Assembly: GCF_019218295.1 (NCBI RefSeq)
Contig: NZ_JAHUZF010000007.1
Span: forward strand, 124,001-188,000
Length of the DNA stretch: 64,000 bases
Direction of reading: 5' to 3'
Origin: Maritimibacter sp. DP1N21-5
Lineage (GTDB): Bacteria; Pseudomonadota; Alphaproteobacteria; Rhodobacterales; Rhodobacteraceae
The notes beneath the pieces were generated by a model. That model searched no databases. It was not told the DNA's origin and was given only the letters and a program-made list of their open reading frames with translations. The position numbers were made by a program, and so were the translations under genes. Positions 1 through 8,581 of the stretch are shown here, one piece after another. Every line of letters starts with the position of its first letter. The stretch's first letter is position 1.

Positions 1-64
1 GGATCAGCATCTCGCAGACCTCCTGCGCGGGGCCTTCCATCCATGACCCGACGACGCGTGTCAT
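1..64 (-). CDS. cca: CCA tRNA nucleotidyltransferase, N-terminal fragment (cut by window edge)
   Basis: Only the first 21 codons are inside the window. The ATG overlaps the stop codon of the Nudix gene (ATGA), and the peptide begins MTRVVGSWMEGPAQEVCEML. A tryptophan followed by PAQEVC-ML is how rhodobacteral CCA-adding enzymes start, and the order CoA pyrophosphatase then CCA-adding enzyme is common in this group. The enzyme adds or repairs the 3' CCA end of tRNAs. The catalytic nucleotidyltransferase domain lies beyond the edge, so the call rests on the N-terminal match and gene order only. Confidence 0.6.
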   Translation of the reverse strand, partial: MTRVVGSWMEGPAQEVCEMLI

Positions 65-660
65 TGGACCCGGTCCGCGAGCACGCGCAGCATTCGCGCC
101 GTCGCGCCCCAAATGTAATAGGGGCCGTAGGGCACGGTGTAGTAGCGCCGGATCCGGCCCCGGAACATGCGGCCCTCGACCATGTAATTGGCCGGGTTCA
201 TCACGTGATCGAAGGGCACACGAAAGACTTCGGCAACCTCACCGGGCTCTGCCCTGAAGGTGAAAGGCGCCTTGACGCGCGCGACGACGGGGGTGACGCG
301 AAACGACGTGATCGTTTCATGGAATGGCATAGTCCCCAGCACTTCGACATTGCCCGGATCGAGCCCGACTTCTTCGTGGGCTTCGCGCAGCGCCGCCCCG
401 ATCACGCCGTCATCATCGGGGTCTACCTTGCCGCCGGGAAAGGCGATCTGGCCGGGGTGATGCTTCAGCGCGGATGACCGCATGGTAAGAATCAGGTCGA
501 GACCACGCGCGCTCTCCATGAAGGCGACCAACACGCCGGCGTCGCGGGTGACGACACCCTCAGGCCGGAAATCGGGGTTCAGATCGAAATCGGACGACGC
601 ATCGCTCGGCTCCCAGCCCGCCTCGCAGGCCCGGACCAGCGCCGACAGACGGTCAGTCAT
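61..660 (-). CDS. Nudix hydrolase, CoA pyrophosphatase type
   Basis: This 199-residue Nudix enzyme probably hydrolyses coenzyme A or acyl-CoA to phosphopantetheine and 3',5'-ADP. The Nudix box is seen as GGKVDPDDDGVIGAALREAH followed by EEVGL. The segment just before it, HHPGQIAFPGG, matches the UPF0035-type signature of the NudL/YeaB CoA pyrophosphatase family. The chosen ATG (MTDRLSAL) overlaps the end of hslO by 8 nt. An upstream in-frame extension exists but would run further into hslO. The gene is translationally coupled to hslO upstream and to cca downstream (ATGA). Substrate is inferred from the family. Confidence 0.85.
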   Translation of the reverse strand: MTDRLSALVRACEAGWEPSDASSDFDLNPDFRPEGVVTRDAGVLVAFMESARGLDLILTMRSSALKHHPGQIAFPGGKVDPDDDGVIGAALREAHEEVGLDPGNVEVLGTMPFHETITSFRVTPVVARVKAPFTFRAEPGEVAEVFRVPFDHVMNPANYMVEGRMFRGRIRRYYTVPYGPYYIWGATARMLRVLADRVQ

Positions 661-1633
661 TCGTGCCGGTGGCATCCTTGCCCAACCCCGACGGATCGAG
701 TTCGTAATGCGCGCCGCAGAACTGACAGTCCGCCGTGACGATACCTTCGTCCGTCGTCATGTAGTCGATGTCCTTCTTCGAATAGATCGACAGGCTTTCG
801 CGGACCCTGTCTTCGGAACAGGTGCATCCGAACATGACCGGCTGCGCGTCGTAAACACGCGGCTGTTCCTCGTGAAACAGCCGGACGAGAAGTTCGGTGG
901 GCTGCACGGCGGGACCTATCATCTCATCGGCGGTGACACTGTCGAGCAGGATATTTGCGCGGCTCCAGTTTTCACGCTCTTCCTCGTCGGGCAGGATATC
1001 CTCGGCCGAGAGAAGCCCGCCCTCACCAGAACCACCTTCGCCACTCGCGAAGGGCGACGCTTTCGGCATGTGCTGAAGCATCACGCCGCCAGCCCGCCAG
1101 TTCTCAGCGGCCTTGGCGAAGGACAGGATGAAACGGGTCGGCAGCTGTTCGGACTGAGCGAAATAGGTCTGTGCGCAATCGGACAGGCTGTTGCCCGCGA
1201 TCGGCGTGAGCCCCGAATAGGGAACCGTCCCGCGCCCCTGGTCGATCAGGATCGCGAAATAGCCCTTCCCGATCTGGTCGAACCCTCGTCCGTCGGGGTC
1301 GAGCCGATCCTCGTCATAGCTCGCATAGGCGCGGATCTGCGCGGGTTCGCCATCGGACTTCGGCGCATAGTAATCCGTCGCGATCAGCCGCGCAGGGCCA
1401 TTGCCGCGCACCTGAAGCGAGAGCTTCCAGCGCAGCTTGATGGTCTGGCCGATCATCGCGGTCAGAAGTGCGGCTTCGGCGACCAGTTCTTCGATCGCGG
1501 GCGGATAGTCGTGCTGAGACAGGACGCGGTCCAGCACACCGTCGAGTCGCACGACGCGACCACGGATGTCGGACGCATCCAGTTGGAACGGCAGGACCGT
1601 ATCGTCCCATGCGATCTGGGAGCCAAGGCTCAT
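653..1633 (-). CDS. hslO: Hsp33 redox-regulated chaperone
   Basis: Hsp33 is a cytoplasmic holdase that becomes active when oxidative stress oxidises its zinc-binding cysteines. The 326-residue protein has the Hsp33 N-terminal domain and, near the C-terminus, the four zinc ligands: CTC in FGCTCSEDRV and CQFC in ADCQFCGAHYE. Length fits alphaproteobacterial Hsp33, which is slightly longer than the roughly 290-residue E. coli protein. The extra length includes a Gly/Ser-rich acidic insertion around residues 195-220. The start has an AAGGAAA ribosome site about 8 nt upstream. It is first in a leftward operon with the Nudix and cca genes and is divergent from the next Nudix gene across 73 bp. Confidence 0.93.
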   Translation of the reverse strand: MSLGSQIAWDDTVLPFQLDASDIRGRVVRLDGVLDRVLSQHDYPPAIEELVAEAALLTAMIGQTIKLRWKLSLQVRGNGPARLIATDYYAPKSDGEPAQIRAYASYDEDRLDPDGRGFDQIGKGYFAILIDQGRGTVPYSGLTPIAGNSLSDCAQTYFAQSEQLPTRFILSFAKAAENWRAGGVMLQHMPKASPFASGEGGSGEGGLLSAEDILPDEEERENWSRANILLDSVTADEMIGPAVQPTELLVRLFHEEQPRVYDAQPVMFGCTCSEDRVRESLSIYSKKDIDYMTTDEGIVTADCQFCGAHYELDPSGLGKDATGTND

Positions 1634-1706
1634 GAGCGGTTTTCCTTAGTTTTTGTGCGTGGCATATCCTCTTCCCTGATGAGGAGCAACCTGACGGAGA
1701 CCCGAG

Positions 1707-2141
1707 ATGCGGCGGTTCGGTAAGGCACCATTGGCGGGGCAGGTCTACCGTCGGAGGCCCGGCGCATATGCCATTTTGCGGCTGGGCGACAGCGTTCTTC
1801 TTACACATCAACGCGAGCCTGAGCCCGAGTTCCAGCTGCCGGGCGGCGGCATCGATCCCGGTGAAACGGCGATCGGTGCGCTGCACCGCGAAGTATTCGA
1901 GGAAACCGGATGGCGCATCGCCAAGCCGCGCAAGATCGGCATCTACAAGCGCTACGCCTACATGCCCGAGTATGACCTCTGGGCCGAGAAGATTTGCCAT
2001 GTCTACGTCGCGCAACCGGTGCGCCGGTTGGGCGACCCGACCGAACCCGGTCACAGCGCGCATATGGTCGATGTCCGTCAGGCCGCGTCCCTCGTCGGGT
2101 CCGACGGCGATGCCGCGTTCCTGTCGATGGTGATACCGTAG
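1707..2141 (+). CDS. Nudix hydrolase of unknown substrate
   Basis: This is a 144-residue single-domain Nudix hydrolase. The Nudix box is visible as GGGIDPGETAIGALHREVFE followed by ETGW. Such enzymes cleave nucleoside diphosphates linked to another moiety (X) and often act in house-cleaning or RNA decapping. The sequence alone does not give the substrate. The gene stands alone, divergent from hslO and convergent with the response-regulator phosphatase, which ends 8 bp away. The region 1634-1706 must hold both divergent promoters. Confidence 0.85.
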   Translation: MRRFGKAPLAGQVYRRRPGAYAILRLGDSVLLTHQREPEPEFQLPGGGIDPGETAIGALHREVFEETGWRIAKPRKIGIYKRYAYMPEYDLWAEKICHVYVAQPVRRLGDPTEPGHSAHMVDVRQAASLVGSDGDAAFLSMVIP

Positions 2142-2149
2142 TCGATGGT

Positions 2150-3430
2150 TCAGGACGGTCCCGCAGCGCGGTAGTCGATGACCGCACAAGACAGATCATC
2201 CGGCAGCGCTTGACCCGAGGCGAAATCGTCCAGATCCCAGATCAGCGCCTCGAACAGGTCTTCGGTCAGGAGGGCTGCGTTTCTGGCAAGCATCCGGGCG
2301 AAGCCGCTTTCTTCCAGCTCGTCCCCCTGCGCGTTCCGGCATTCGGTGAAGCCATCCGAATAAAGCGCCAGCCGCTCCCCGGGCGCCAAGGTGAGCGTCC
2401 AGTTCTCGTAGGAGGCGTCCGACATCAATCCGATGGGCATCCCGCCTGATCCATGAAACCGCACGCGCCCGCCCGGCTCGATCACCGCCGGGTTTGGGTG
2501 GCCGCATTGCGCAACTTCGACCCGCCCTGTCGCGATTTCGACGAGCGCAAGGTTCATGGTGAAATAGAGGTCGGATTTCACCTCTGACAGCATGAGCTGG
2601 TTGAGCAAAGCTGCAACCTCGGCCGGCGCGCGCGGGCGGTATCCTCCGTCGCCATCCTCGACAAGCGCGAGGTTCCGCGCACCCGGGCCCTGAGACAGAT
2701 AGCCCGCCAGCCGCGCGGTCAGCAGCGCCGAGGCGACGCCGTGGCCCGACACGTCGATGGCATAGACACCGGCGTGCCCCGCGCCCGCGTCGAACATGCC
2801 CACAAGGTCACCCCCGACGTGTCCAGCCGGTTTCAGCATCAAGGAGACCCTAACCCCGCCGAAATCCCGCACCCGGTCTCTGACCAGCGCCTGTTGCATC
2901 TTGCGCGCTTCGATCAGGTCTCGGTCGAGGGAGTCGTAAAGCGTCGAGATTTCTTCCAGGGTCGCGCTGATCAATCGGTTCTTTTCGCTGAGTTCCCGCT
3001 CCATGCGAAGAATCCGGTCGCCGGCGGCGATCCGCGCCCGAAGCTCTTCGCCGTTGACCGGCTTGGTCACGAAGTCGTCCGCCCCGACATCGAGCCCCTG
3101 CGCGACCGCCCCCTTGTCATTCTTCGAGGTGAGGAGGATGAAATATCCATATCGGTCGCGCGGCAACGACCGGAACCTGCGGCAGAGTTCCAAGCCGTCC
3201 ATCCCCGGCATCATCCAGTCGGACAGGACCATATCCACGTCCGTCCGCGCCGCAATCGACAGCGCGTCTTCCCCCGTCGCGGCTTCGATCACCTCGAATC
3301 CGAGCCGCGCCAAGGTGGACGCCGTCAAACGACGCTGCGCGCGACTGTCATCCACCACGAGAACCCGGCGGATCGCGTTGGCGACCGGGACCTCCGGGGC
3401 AGGCAAGTCATGAACCGTCACTGAGGGCAC
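2150..3430 (-). CDS. Response regulator fused to PP2C/SpoIIE-type serine phosphatase
   Basis: The 426-residue protein has an N-terminal receiver domain (residues about 20-140), with phosphoacceptor Asp71 in LSDWMMPGMDG and the conserved Lys123 in FVTKP. A short coiled-coil linker follows (about 140-200), then a SpoIIE/RsbU-like PP2C phosphatase domain (about 205-425, with GGDLVGMFDAG and VYAIDVSGHG metal-ligand motifs). This architecture typically dephosphorylates an anti-sigma antagonist in partner-switching systems. The GTG at 3430 was chosen because AAGG sits 7 nt upstream; the reading frame continues further upstream but only as antisense of the Hpt gene. It is divergent from that Hpt gene, a likely phosphorelay partner. 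No anti-sigma factor or antagonist gene is adjacent. Confidence 0.85.
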   Translation of the reverse strand: MPSVTVHDLPAPEVPVANAIRRVLVVDDSRAQRRLTASTLARLGFEVIEAATGEDALSIAARTDVDMVLSDWMMPGMDGLELCRRFRSLPRDRYGYFILLTSKNDKGAVAQGLDVGADDFVTKPVNGEELRARIAAGDRILRMERELSEKNRLISATLEEISTLYDSLDRDLIEARKMQQALVRDRVRDFGGVRVSLMLKPAGHVGGDLVGMFDAGAGHAGVYAIDVSGHGVASALLTARLAGYLSQGPGARNLALVEDGDGGYRPRAPAEVAALLNQLMLSEVKSDLYFTMNLALVEIATGRVEVAQCGHPNPAVIEPGGRVRFHGSGGMPIGLMSDASYENWTLTLAPGERLALYSDGFTECRNAQGDELEESGFARMLARNAALLTEDLFEALIWDLDDFASGQALPDDLSCAVIDYRAAGPS

Positions 3431-3553
3431 CAAGTTACCTTCGACCAGCCGGACGTCTTGCGCCCGGTGCCTTCCTAGCCGCCCCCGGCTTAAGGCCACC
3501 TTAATTCCCAAGGGCGTAAATCTCTGAGACACGCAGCACGAAGGGAGCGGAGC

Positions 3554-3862
3554 ATGATCGACTGGACCCGGATATCCGATCTGAAGGCAGAAATCGGACC
3601 TGACGACTTCGACGAGGTGATCGCCATGTTCATGGATGAAGTGGATGAAACGATCGCCAAGCTGCAGTCGGCCCCCCATCCCAGGTCACTGGAAGAAGAC
3701 CTCCATTTCATCCGGTCAGCTGCGCTCAACATCGGCTTCGCCGACCTTGCCCGGGCCTGTCAGGAGGGGGAAAGCGCCGCGGCCGCCAGACAAGAGGTCG
3801 ACCTCGCCGGCCTTTTTGCCCTGTACCACGCCTCACGCGCCGCTTTTGCCAATCTGCCCTGA
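3554..3862 (+). CDS. Hpt histidine phosphotransfer domain protein
   Basis: This 102-residue protein appears to be a stand-alone Hpt domain. The motif around His51 (LHFIRSAALNIGF) matches the Hpt pattern HxLKGSxxxxG, with Arg in place of Lys. Hpt proteins carry a phosphoryl group between receiver domains of hybrid kinases and response regulators. The only gene next to it is the divergently transcribed REC-PP2C phosphatase, so a relay between the two is plausible. There is no histidine kinase nearby. AAGGGAGCGG precedes the ATG. The family call is fairly secure, the partnership is inferred. Confidence 0.75.
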   Translation: MIDWTRISDLKAEIGPDDFDEVIAMFMDEVDETIAKLQSAPHPRSLEEDLHFIRSAALNIGFADLARACQEGESAAAARQEVDLAGLFALYHASRAAFANLP

Positions 3863-3941
3863 CCCTGCCCCGCGCGGGCTCACTTGCCCCGATTGAACCT
3901 TCCCTATAAACCGCGCCGGACAGTGAACGAAGGAGTCGCCG

Positions 3942-5168
3942 ATGTCCGCGCCAAAGAAAGTCGTGCTCGCCTATTCCGGTGGCCTCGACACCTCGATCAT
4001 CCTCAAGTGGCTCCAGACCGAATACGGGTGCGAGGTCGTGACCTTCACCGCCGATCTTGGCCAGGGCGAAGAGCTTGAACCGGCACGCGAAAAGGCGATC
4101 ATGCTCGGGATCAAACCCGAGAACATCTTCATCGAAGACCTGCGCGAGGAATTCGTCCGCGACTTCGTGAATCCGATGTTCCGGGGCAATACGGTCTACG
4201 AAGGCCAGTATCTGCTCGGCACCTCTATCGCGCGCCCGCTGATCTCCAAGCGTCTCGTCGAGATTGCCGAAATGACCGGTGCCGACGCCGTGGCCCACGG
4301 TGCGACCGGCAAGGGCAACGATCAGGTGCGGTTCGAACTGGCCTGCTATGCGCTCAACCCCAATATCAAGGTGATCGCACCCTGGCGGTTGTGGAACCTG
4401 ACCTCGCGCACGAAGCTGCTCGAATTCGCCGAACAGAACCAGATTCCGGTCGCCAAGGACAAACGGGGCGAGGCGCCCTTCTCGGTCGATGCGAACCTTC
4501 TGCACACCTCGTCCGAAGGCAAGGTGCTGGAAGATCCCGCCGAAATGGCCCCCGATTACGTCTTCCAGCGCACCAACGATCCCGAAACCGCGCCCGACAC
4601 TCCCGAGTATGTCGAGATCACTTTCGAGAAGGGTGACGCCGTCGCGATCAATGGCACCGCCGTTTCGCCCGCCGAGATGCTGACGCAGCTCAATGAATTG
4701 GGTCGCGTCCATGGTATCGGTCGCCTCGACTTCGTGGAAAACCGCTTCGTCGGCATGAAATCCCGCGGCATCTATGAAACGCCCGGCGGCACGATCCTGC
4801 TCGAAGCGCATCGCGGCATCGAACAGATCACGCTGGATTCCGGCGCGGGCCACCTCAAGGACAGCCTGATGCCGCGCTATGCCGAACTCATCTACAACGG
4901 CTTCTGGTTCTCGCCGGAACGCGAGATGCTGCAGGCCGCCATCGACAAGTCGCAGGAGCTCGTGTCGGGCACGGTGAAACTCAAGCTCTACAAGGGGTCC
5001 GTGACCTGTGTGGGTCGCTGGTCGGAAAACACGCTTTATTCCGAGGCGCATGTGACGTTCGAGGATGACGCGGGCGCATATGACCAGAAGGATGCGGCGG
5101 GCTTCATCCAGCTCAACGCCCTGCGACTCAAGCTCCTTGCTGCGCGGAAACGCCGGCTGGCGAAGTGA
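3942..5168 (+). CDS. argG: Argininosuccinate synthase
   Basis: ArgG condenses citrulline and aspartate with ATP to give argininosuccinate, the penultimate step of arginine synthesis. The 408-residue protein shows the ATP-pyrophosphatase P-loop AYSGGLDTS at residues 10-18 and the family segments [13 protein letters not shown] and APWR. The start has AAGGAG about 7 nt upstream. The gene is monocistronic: a strong hairpin follows its stop codon. Length and motif order are normal for the family. Confidence 0.97.
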   Translation: MSAPKKVVLAYSGGLDTSIILKWLQTEYGCEVVTFTADLGQGEELEPAREKAIMLGIKPENIFIEDLREEFVRDFVNPMFRGNTVYEGQYLLGTSIARPLISKRLVEIAEMTGADAVAHGATGKGNDQVRFELACYALNPNIKVIAPWRLWNLTSRTKLLEFAEQNQIPVAKDKRGEAPFSVDANLLHTSSEGKVLEDPAEMAPDYVFQRTNDPETAPDTPEYVEITFEKGDAVAINGTAVSPAEMLTQLNELGRVHGIGRLDFVENRFVGMKSRGIYETPGGTILLEAHRGIEQITLDSGAGHLKDSLMPRYAELIYNGFWFSPEREMLQAAIDKSQELVSGTVKLKLYKGSVTCVGRWSENTLYSEAHVTFEDDAGAYDQKDAAGFIQLNALRLKLLAARKRRLAK

Positions 5169-5173
5169 TCGTC

Positions 5174-5209
5174 AAGCGGCCTGTCGAGTCTAAGGGACAG
5201 GCCGCTTTC
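5174..5209 (+). terminator. Rho-independent terminator of argG
   Basis: A perfect 12-bp stem (AAGCGGCCTGTC pairing with GACAGGCCGCTT) closes a 10-nt loop and begins 5 nt after the argG stop. The T-tract is short (TTTCG), so termination may be moderate, but the stem is very stable. Confidence 0.8.
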
Positions 5210-5305
5210 GATGCCGCTTCTTGCGACGACTGACCTTCGCGTGACGTAACCATTGTTTGCGGTCGGGACTTGGCTCTAATTCACGCGAAACGAAGCGGAG
5301 CCGCC

Positions 5306-5590
5306 ATGACCCTTGCCGAAATAGCCAGCCGCCTGGACGTGGCGCTCGACACCCGCCCCTTGGAAAATTCCATCAAGTTCGACTGCGGCGAAGCCGGCAC
5401 ACTGGTTCTGTCCGGCCACGACGCGCGACTGTCCGACGAGCCGGCCGACTGCACCATCCAGATCTCCGAAGCGAATCTGGCCAAGCTCTTGGCAGGCAAG
5501 CTCAACCCCATGACCGCCTTCGCGCTGGGCAAGATCAAGGTGTCTGGCAACATGGCGGTCGCGATGAAGCTCGCGCAAATTGTCGGCTGA
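5306..5590 (+). CDS. SCP2 sterol-binding domain protein
   Basis: This 94-residue protein consists of a single SCP2 (sterol carrier protein 2) domain. The characteristic C-terminal part is present: ISEANLAKLLAGKLNPMTAF followed by a GKIKVSGNM segment. SCP2 domains bind lipids or acyl-CoA in a hydrophobic tunnel. In bacteria the ligand is usually unknown. The ATG at 5306 follows CGGAG. An in-frame TTG 36 nt upstream has no better ribosome site. It lies 49 bp upstream of the DUF1810 gene and may be cotranscribed with it. Confidence 0.8.
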   Translation: MTLAEIASRLDVALDTRPLENSIKFDCGEAGTLVLSGHDARLSDEPADCTIQISEANLAKLLAGKLNPMTAFALGKIKVSGNMAVAMKLAQIVG

Positions 5591-5639
5591 CGCCTTGTCC
5601 TCAGACCTGTGAGGCGTAGGCTCCCCGCAAGGAGGAGCC

Positions 5640-6059
5640 ATGGACCCTGACGAAGCCGAGATGTTCATCGAAGCGCAGGACGGCGTCTGGAAAGACGTGC
5701 AGTCCGAGCTTGAGGCAGGCAAGAAAACGACGCACTGGATGTGGTTCGTTTTTCCCCAACTGGCCGCACTGGGACAATCCGACATGTCGCAGCTGTTTGG
5801 CCTGCACGACCTCGAAGAAGCCCGCGATTATCTGGAAGAACCGACCCTCGGTCCCCGCCTGATCGAAATGTCGAAGCTCTTGCTGACGCATGACGAAAAG
5901 TCAGCCGAGGAGATCCTCGGTGCGGTCGACGCCATGAAGCTGCGATCCTCCATGACGCTCTTTCGAGAGGTCCCGGGGGCGGATGGTGTCTTTGGTGATG
6001 TGCTGGAGGCGTTTTTCGGCGGCAAGCCCTGCGAGCGGACGCTGGCGGAACTCGGTTAG
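5640..6059 (+). CDS. DUF1810 family protein
   Basis: This 139-residue protein has the DUF1810 signature: an initial aromatic-rich helix followed by KKTTHWMWFVFPQ, a central LGxRL-like segment (LGPRLIEM) and a C-terminal FGDVLEAFFGG. The family is found in many bacteria and its biochemical function is not established. The ribosome site AAGGAGGAG is strong. It is convergent with the sulfotransferase-like gene and the two stop regions overlap by 4 bp. I can give the family but not a function. Confidence 0.75.
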   Translation: MDPDEAEMFIEAQDGVWKDVQSELEAGKKTTHWMWFVFPQLAALGQSDMSQLFGLHDLEEARDYLEEPTLGPRLIEMSKLLLTHDEKSAEEILGAVDAMKLRSSMTLFREVPGADGVFGDVLEAFFGGKPCERTLAELG

Positions 6060-6769
6060 ACCACGAGTCGCCGGTCCCGTAACCGCTCGTAGAAGGGCAA
6101 AGCCTCTTCCGCGAGCGCGGCTTTCCATTCTTCAAGGTGCGGGCGAGGGCCTTCGGGCCCGGCAAAGCCTGTCGACGCGTGGACGACGCCATACCAATGC
6201 GCCGCCCAGACCCCGTCGACCGGTTTCGGTCCCGCCGGCCAAGAAAGCATCGCCGGATCCCAAGCGAGGCCCAGCGCGGCACAGATGGCGCGCAGCATGA
6301 GTTCCGGCGCCGCCCGCACGTCCAATGAGTCGACGACCACCGGCGCGTGGCCTTCGGCGACAAGTTGATCGAAAAGCTCCGCCTGCTGCACGAAGCCAAT
6401 ATCGCCAAGGCCGACGGCGTCATACTTGGCCGAGAAGCTGTCCACGACGCGCGCGGGATGGCGAATGAGGAACAGGTGACGCATGCCGCCGAACCAGTCG
6501 CGCGGTATCTCGGGCAGCATGTGTTGCGCCATGTGCTTGTGATAGACATGCACGCGCTCGTCAGGCCCCGTAAGTTGGCGGATCACCTCGGCCAGGTCCT
6601 GCGATTGGCTCGCCAAAATCTCGTCCCGCATGGGGTGTGCCAGGCCGGTGCGCGCCAGATAGGCGGCATAGAAGGGCTCGTCGACCGCGCCGAAGTCCGC
6701 CCTGTTCGCGAAGGCATACATCATCGCCGTCGAGATATTGCGCGGGCCGGACCAACAGGCGATCTTCAT
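6056..6769 (-). CDS. Sulfotransferase-like P-loop protein, partner of class IV aminotransferase
   Basis: This 237-residue protein begins with a P-loop-like segment, CWSGPRNISTAMM (residues 5-17), comparable to the 5'-phosphosulfate loop of sulfotransferases. A central HLFLIRHPARVVDSFSAKY segment resembles the 3'-phosphate site with its Arg and Ser. The real substrate is unknown. Similar proteins are often annotated as sulfotransferase family or HAD-like. Its ATG overlaps the stop of the upstream aminotransferase gene (ATGA), so the two are translationally coupled. Plant branched-chain-aminotransferase-like proteins carry both modules in one chain, which suggests a shared pathway. PAPS dependence is an inference. 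Confidence 0.7.
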   Translation of the reverse strand: MKIACWSGPRNISTAMMYAFANRADFGAVDEPFYAAYLARTGLAHPMRDEILASQSQDLAEVIRQLTGPDERVHVYHKHMAQHMLPEIPRDWFGGMRHLFLIRHPARVVDSFSAKYDAVGLGDIGFVQQAELFDQLVAEGHAPVVVDSLDVRAAPELMLRAICAALGLAWDPAMLSWPAGPKPVDGVWAAHWYGVVHASTGFAGPEGPRPHLEEWKAALAEEALPFYERLRDRRLVV

Positions 6770-7671
6770 CGCGTTTCCCGCTGGATCAGTGACACATAGA
6801 GGTCGCGTATGAGCTGGGTGACTGGCCCCATCTCCCCGCTCCCGATCACGCGTCCATCAATGCTGCCGACCGGCGTCTGGGCGCCGAAAGTGCCGGTCAG
6901 AAACGCCTCGTCTGCACCGTATGTATCGACGAGCGAGAAGTTCCGTTCGAAAACGGGGATCCCCTCCGCGCGGCACAGCTCGATCACCTTGCGCCGCGTG
7001 ATCCCGTTCATGCAGTAATCGCCGGTCGACGTCCAAACCTCGCCCCGGCGCACGATGAAGAAATTGCAGGCATTGGTCGTGTTCACGAATCCATGCACAT
7101 CGAGCATAAGCGCCTCGTCGGCCCCTGCCTTTTCCGCCGCGATGCAGGCCAGAATACAGTTGAGCTTGGAATGCGAGTTCAGTTTCGGATCCTGCGACAT
7201 CGGCAGCCCGCGGATATGCGGCACCGTGGCAAGCCGTATAGGCGCCCCGATGGCGGGGACCGAGTGTTCCATGATGATCGCAATGGTCGGCCCGGAGCGT
7301 GACAGGGACGGATGCTGGAAGGGTCGCGCCTTGCGGCCGCGCGTGACCATCAACCGCGCATGGGCGTCGGTCTCCATCCCATTGGCGGCCCGGGTTTCCT
7401 CGAGCGCCGCAACGATCCTCTCGCGCGTCAGCCCGATCTCAAGGTCGATGGCCTTGGCCGCCTCGAAGAGCCTGTCGAGGTGGTCATCCAGGAAAGCCCA
7501 GCGCCCGTCGTAAAGACGCAGGCCCTCCCAGATCCCGTCGCCCAGCATGAAGCCAGCATCGTAGATCGACACGACGGCCTCGTCGTCTCGAACCAGACGC
7601 CCGTTGAGCCAATACGTCAGGTTGTCGTTGCGCGGATCCTCCGCGGCGTCATGTGTGGTTTGCACGGTCAT
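6766..7671 (-). CDS. Class IV PLP-dependent aminotransferase, branched-chain/D-amino-acid aminotransferase-like
   Basis: This 301-residue fold-type IV PLP enzyme has the entry segment SIYDAGFMLGDGIWEGLR, the PLP lysine Lys169 in NSHSKLNCILA, and a FVNTTNACNFFIV segment typical of the family. Members transaminate branched-chain amino acids or D-alanine, or act as 4-amino-4-deoxychorismate lyase. The sequence does not decide which. The ATG at 7671 was chosen because the longer reading frame would overlap the sugar-kinase gene; with it, 46 bp separate the two. It is followed directly by the sulfotransferase-like gene (4-nt overlap). An amino-acid aminotransferase role is likely, its substrate uncertain. 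Confidence 0.85.
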   Translation of the reverse strand: MTVQTTHDAAEDPRNDNLTYWLNGRLVRDDEAVVSIYDAGFMLGDGIWEGLRLYDGRWAFLDDHLDRLFEAAKAIDLEIGLTRERIVAALEETRAANGMETDAHARLMVTRGRKARPFQHPSLSRSGPTIAIIMEHSVPAIGAPIRLATVPHIRGLPMSQDPKLNSHSKLNCILACIAAEKAGADEALMLDVHGFVNTTNACNFFIVRRGEVWTSTGDYCMNGITRRKVIELCRAEGIPVFERNFSLVDTYGADEAFLTGTFGAQTPVGSIDGRVIGSGEMGPVTQLIRDLYVSLIQRETR

Positions 7672-7717
7672 GCTCCCGACGCTAGGAGCGGGCCGTCCGA
7701 TTGAAAAGAGCCGACTG

Positions 7718-8581
7718 TTATCGGGTGGCGAGGAAGGCGTCGACTTCGTCGGAGGTGGGCATCGCGGCCGATGCACCGTGCCGCGTCACCTGGAGGGCCG
7801 AGGCGGCCGCGCCACGCAGAAGCGCGACGTCGATTGGAAAGCCTCCATCCAGCGCGGCAGCGACATAGCCGATGAAACAGTCGCCCGCACCTGTCGTGTC
7901 GACCGGTGTAACCTCGAAGGCGGGTTGGACATGACGCTCCTCTCCAAGCCACTCCGCACCGCGCGCGCCCTTGGTGACGAGTAGGTTGGCGACCTCGATG
8001 GCGTCGATCTCAATCCCAAGGTGCTTTGCCATCTGGGCCGCCTCGATCTCATTAACCACGAGCAGATCGACAAGCCCCACCATCGCGCCTGCATCCTCTG
8101 CGACGAAGGGCGCAGCGGAATAGATTACGAAGCACCCCCGGTCCTTCGCGATCCGCGCCGCTTTCCCGGCGTGGTTCACTTCGTTCTGAAGGAGCAGGAT
8201 ATCGCCCGGTCGCGCACCGCCCAGGGCGTTTTCAAGGTGGGATAGAGACTGATTTCGGTTCTCGCCGGGGACGATGACAATCTGGTTTTCGCCGGCGGGA
8301 TCCACATAGATGTTGGCATGGCCCGTGGTCCCGTCAACCAGCTCGACAAAGCTCAGGTCGACACCGGCCCGTCGCATGTCCTCCAGCACCCGGCGATCCG
8401 ACCCGACCCGACCGATGTGGCGCACCTCCCGCCCTGCCCGCGCCGCCGCGACCGATTGGTTGGCGCCCTTACCACCCAACCCGCTGGCAAGACCCGTCGC
8501 CGTCAACGTTTCGCCGGGTCCCGGCAGATGCGGGACCCGATAGACATGATCCACGTTGATGGAGCCGAAGGTCCAGATCAT
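7718..8581 (-). CDS. rbsK: PfkB-family sugar kinase, ribokinase-like
   Basis: This 287-residue PfkB kinase has both family signatures: GLGGKGANQSVAAARAG near residue 35 and DTTGAGDCFIGYVAAAL near residue 235, the latter holding the catalytic Asp and anion hole. The order and the GGKGANQ motif favour ribokinase, which phosphorylates D-ribose to ribose 5-phosphate. No ribose transporter is nearby, so another sugar is possible. Its ATG overlaps the maeB stop by one base (TGATG). It sits in a leftward run with maeB, the aminotransferase and the P-loop protein. Confidence 0.8.
   Translation of the reverse strand: MIWTFGSINVDHVYRVPHLPGPGETLTATGLASGLGGKGANQSVAAARAGREVRHIGRVGSDRRVLEDMRRAGVDLSFVELVDGTTGHANIYVDPAGENQIVIVPGENRNQSLSHLENALGGARPGDILLLQNEVNHAGKAARIAKDRGCFVIYSAAPFVAEDAGAMVGLVDLLVVNEIEAAQMAKHLGIEIDAIEVANLLVTKGARGAEWLGEERHVQPAFEVTPVDTTGAGDCFIGYVAAALDGGFPIDVALLRGAAASALQVTRHGASAAMPTSDEVDAFLATR

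Noticed and set aside
3884..3910. argG promoter from TTGCCC and TATAAA
   Set aside because: The 15-bp spacing and weak -35 make it unreliable.
3726..5051. 441-codon open frame antisense to argG
   Set aside because: Shadow of argG with no family features.
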